Made by a program: the position numbers and the translations under genes
DNA from: Microbacteriaceae bacterium
GTDB taxonomy: Bacteria > Actinomycetota > Actinomycetes > Actinomycetales > Microbacteriaceae
Reading direction: 5' to 3'
Length of the DNA: 7,980 bases
NCBI GenBank assembly: GCA_022701925.1
Contig: JAKONM010000212.1
Coordinates: forward strand, 1-7,980
Part shown: in pieces, positions 5,984 to 7,980 of the stretch
Layout: every line of letters begins with the position of its first letter
How positions within the stretch are numbered: the first letter of the stretch is position 1
Notes under the pieces: generated by a model
Database searches by the model: none
Seen by the model: the letters and a program-made list of their open reading frames with translations, nothing else
Told to the model about the DNA's origin: nothing

Positions 5984-6612
5984 CCGATGACGACCCGCAC
6001 CTGCCGCTCGGCGCCTACGTCCTCGGCGGACTCTCCAGCGCCGATCGGACCCACTTCGAGGACCACCTCGCCACCTGCGACCGCTGCAGACAAGAACTGG
6101 CCGGAGCCGCCGGCATCCCCGCCCTGCTCCGACTCGCCACCCCCGCACCAGTCGTCCCGCTCGACCCGCGCGGCTCCGCACAAGTCGTCGCACGCGCCCG
6201 CGCGCAGCACCAGCGCCGCTGGCGCATCGCGGCAACAGCGGTGGTCGCAACCGCTGCCGCTGCAGTCGCGGTCGTCCTGGCCCTCGTCGGGGTTCGCGCA
6301 CCCCACACCGATGCCACCTTCACCGCACTGAACCGCGCCCAAGTGTCCGGCAGCGCCGTCTTCGACGAAAAGCCGTGGGGCACCGCAATCGAACTCGACC
6401 TCACCGACCTGCCCCGTACCGGAACCTTCGTTCTGGTGGTCCACGGCCGAGACGGCACCGTTGAGGAAGCTGCGACGTGGTCCGCAACCGCGCAACCGCA
6501 CAGCCGCGTCACCGCAGCCACCTCCATCACCGGCCCGAACATCGCCCAGATGCAGGTCATCACCACCGGCGCCACCAGCAACCCCGTCGCCCAAGCAACC
6601 CCGAAGCGATGA
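5980..6612 (+). CDS. Membrane anti-sigma factor with zinc-finger (ZAS) domain, RskA-like
   Basis: 210 residues. The N-terminal cytoplasmic domain carries the zinc-binding anti-sigma motif H29-x3-C33-x2-C36 (HLATCDRC) after a short helix (GAYVLGGLSSADRTHFEDH). One membrane segment spans about residues 83-104. The outer part (107-210) resembles the extracytoplasmic domain of RskA/SigK-type anti-sigma factors (AIELDLTDLPRTGTFVLVVHGRDG, then ATWSA). It should bind and silence the sigma factor encoded just upstream (ATGA overlap) until an envelope signal triggers its proteolysis or a conformational change. It is the last clear gene of the operon. A 30-codon frame (ATG 6609) overlaps its stop as ATGA but leads into the repeat. 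Confidence 0.92.
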   Translation: MTDDDPHLPLGAYVLGGLSSADRTHFEDHLATCDRCRQELAGAAGIPALLRLATPAPVVPLDPRGSAQVVARARAQHQRRWRIAATAVVATAAAAVAVVLALVGVRAPHTDATFTALNRAQVSGSAVFDEKPWGTAIELDLTDLPRTGTFVLVVHGRDGTVEEAATWSATAQPHSRVTAATSITGPNIAQMQVITTGATSNPVAQATPKR

Positions 6613-6701
6613 AGGGCCCCGACGGCACGACGACAGGTCTGGTCCAGGAACTCATGACGGAAACCGAGCCGCAGTTTCTGAACACCGGCGGGCTGACATG
6701 A
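6609..6701 (+). CDS. Doubtful 30-codon frame ending in the repeat-encoded peptide tail
   Basis: ATG 6609 overlaps the anti-sigma stop as ATGA, and the frame ends at TGA 6699-6701. Its last 15 residues (MTETEPQFLNTGGLT) correspond to the MSETVRQFLDSAQLT tail in repeat copy B. The overlap could mean a coupled small gene. More likely the frame is the residue of a lost gene's 3' end that happens to join the operon. No family recognised. Confidence 0.2.
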   Translation: MKGPDGTTTGLVQELMTETEPQFLNTGGLT

Positions 6702-6740
6702 GTTTTTGACTGTCAAGACGCCGGGGTCTGGAAAAAGATC
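6653..6740 (+). repeat. Dispersed repeat, copy C, with a 40-bp dyad
   Basis: Best preserved copy; gapless match to B (2681-2768). After the peptide-like tail and TGA lies a dyad at 6685-6724. CCGGCG and TGACA on the left pair with TGTCA and CGCCGG on the right, with matching 3-nt internal mismatches (GGC/AGA) and a 12-nt centre, TGAGTTTTTGAC. The AT-rich centre stands out against its surroundings. TTGACA also appears on the minus strand. It could be a recombinase or resolvase site, a transposon end, or a two-way terminator between the convergent anti-sigma and permease genes. Confidence 0.65.
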
Positions 6741-6836
6741 GTTTGCCGGCCATTCCGAACTCGGGCCGCCGGGGGGAGGCATGCCCAGCATTTCTGCCGT
6801 TGGTTCACCAAGTCGAGGTGGCGATCAGTCGAGGAG
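6741..6836. other. Rest of the convergent intergenic region, nothing recognised
   Basis: Between repeat copy C and the permease stop I see no gene, no clear terminator with a T-run and no further copy of the repeat. Open frames here lack the codon bias of the flanking genes. Confidence 0.5.

Positions 6837-7980
<1,144 letters not shown>

Noticed and set aside
5303..6301. Minus-strand frame of 332 codons opposite the sigma/anti-sigma genes
   Set aside because: The sense genes are clear and overlap properly. The antisense product is Gly/Arg-rich without motifs.
6722..6740. GGGGTCTGG start of a Tn3-type terminal inverted repeat
   Set aside because: Tn3-family ends often begin GGGG, but the GGGG is not kept in copies A or B, no matching inverted end is present and no transposase gene is in the window.

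Overview
The window comes from a high-GC actinobacterium. G/C at third codon positions is very strong, GTG starts are common, coding is dense with 1-4 base stop/start overlaps, and the Lgt, permease and ECF sigma/anti-sigma sequences look actinobacterial. I would guess Micrococcales, but the sequence alone does not fix the genus. The gene mix, a decayed paralogue, a frameshifted gene and a dispersed non-coding repeat point to an accessory (island or plasmid) region rather than core chromosome.

Layout. 1-300: no convincing gene, except perhaps the last codons of a gene entering from the left; it also holds a diverged copy (A) of a dispersed repeat. 301-1458 (-): a TDT-family (TehA/SLAC1-type) membrane transporter. 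It is divergent from a LysR-type regulator at about 1546-2451 (+). Between them lies a perfect 9-bp inverted repeat with arm centres 42 bp apart, a likely operator. 2452-2843: no intact gene. It holds a frameshifted remnant of a membrane protein whose intact relative lies at 4130-4618, repeat copy B, and a hairpin covering the purine-rich Shine-Dalgarno-like stretch before lgt. 2844-4618 (+): lgt (prolipoprotein diacylglyceryl transferase), a thioredoxin-fold-like small protein broken by a one-base frameshift, and a five-helix membrane protein of unknown function. 4761-6612 (+): a secreted protein with two calcium-loop-like DxNxDG motifs, an ECF sigma factor and a zinc-finger anti-sigma factor, joined by GTGA and ATGA overlaps. 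6613-6836: convergent intergenic region with the best preserved repeat copy (C), which contains a 40-bp dyad. 6837 to the right edge (-): a permease of the ArsP/DUF318 type with a His/Asp-rich C-terminal tail, its start lying outside the window.

How the parts may work together. The LysR protein probably controls the divergent transporter. The sigma/anti-sigma pair probably controls its own operon, including the secreted protein, and perhaps envelope genes elsewhere. Lgt anchors lipoproteins. The His-rich permease tail and the His-rich start of the mature secreted protein suggest an envelope or metal-stress theme (copper is a guess). Repeat copies A, B and C bracket the two gene blocks. B and C align without gaps over 88 bp and include a conserved 15-codon peptide tail plus a dyad, which makes them the most unusual element seen here.
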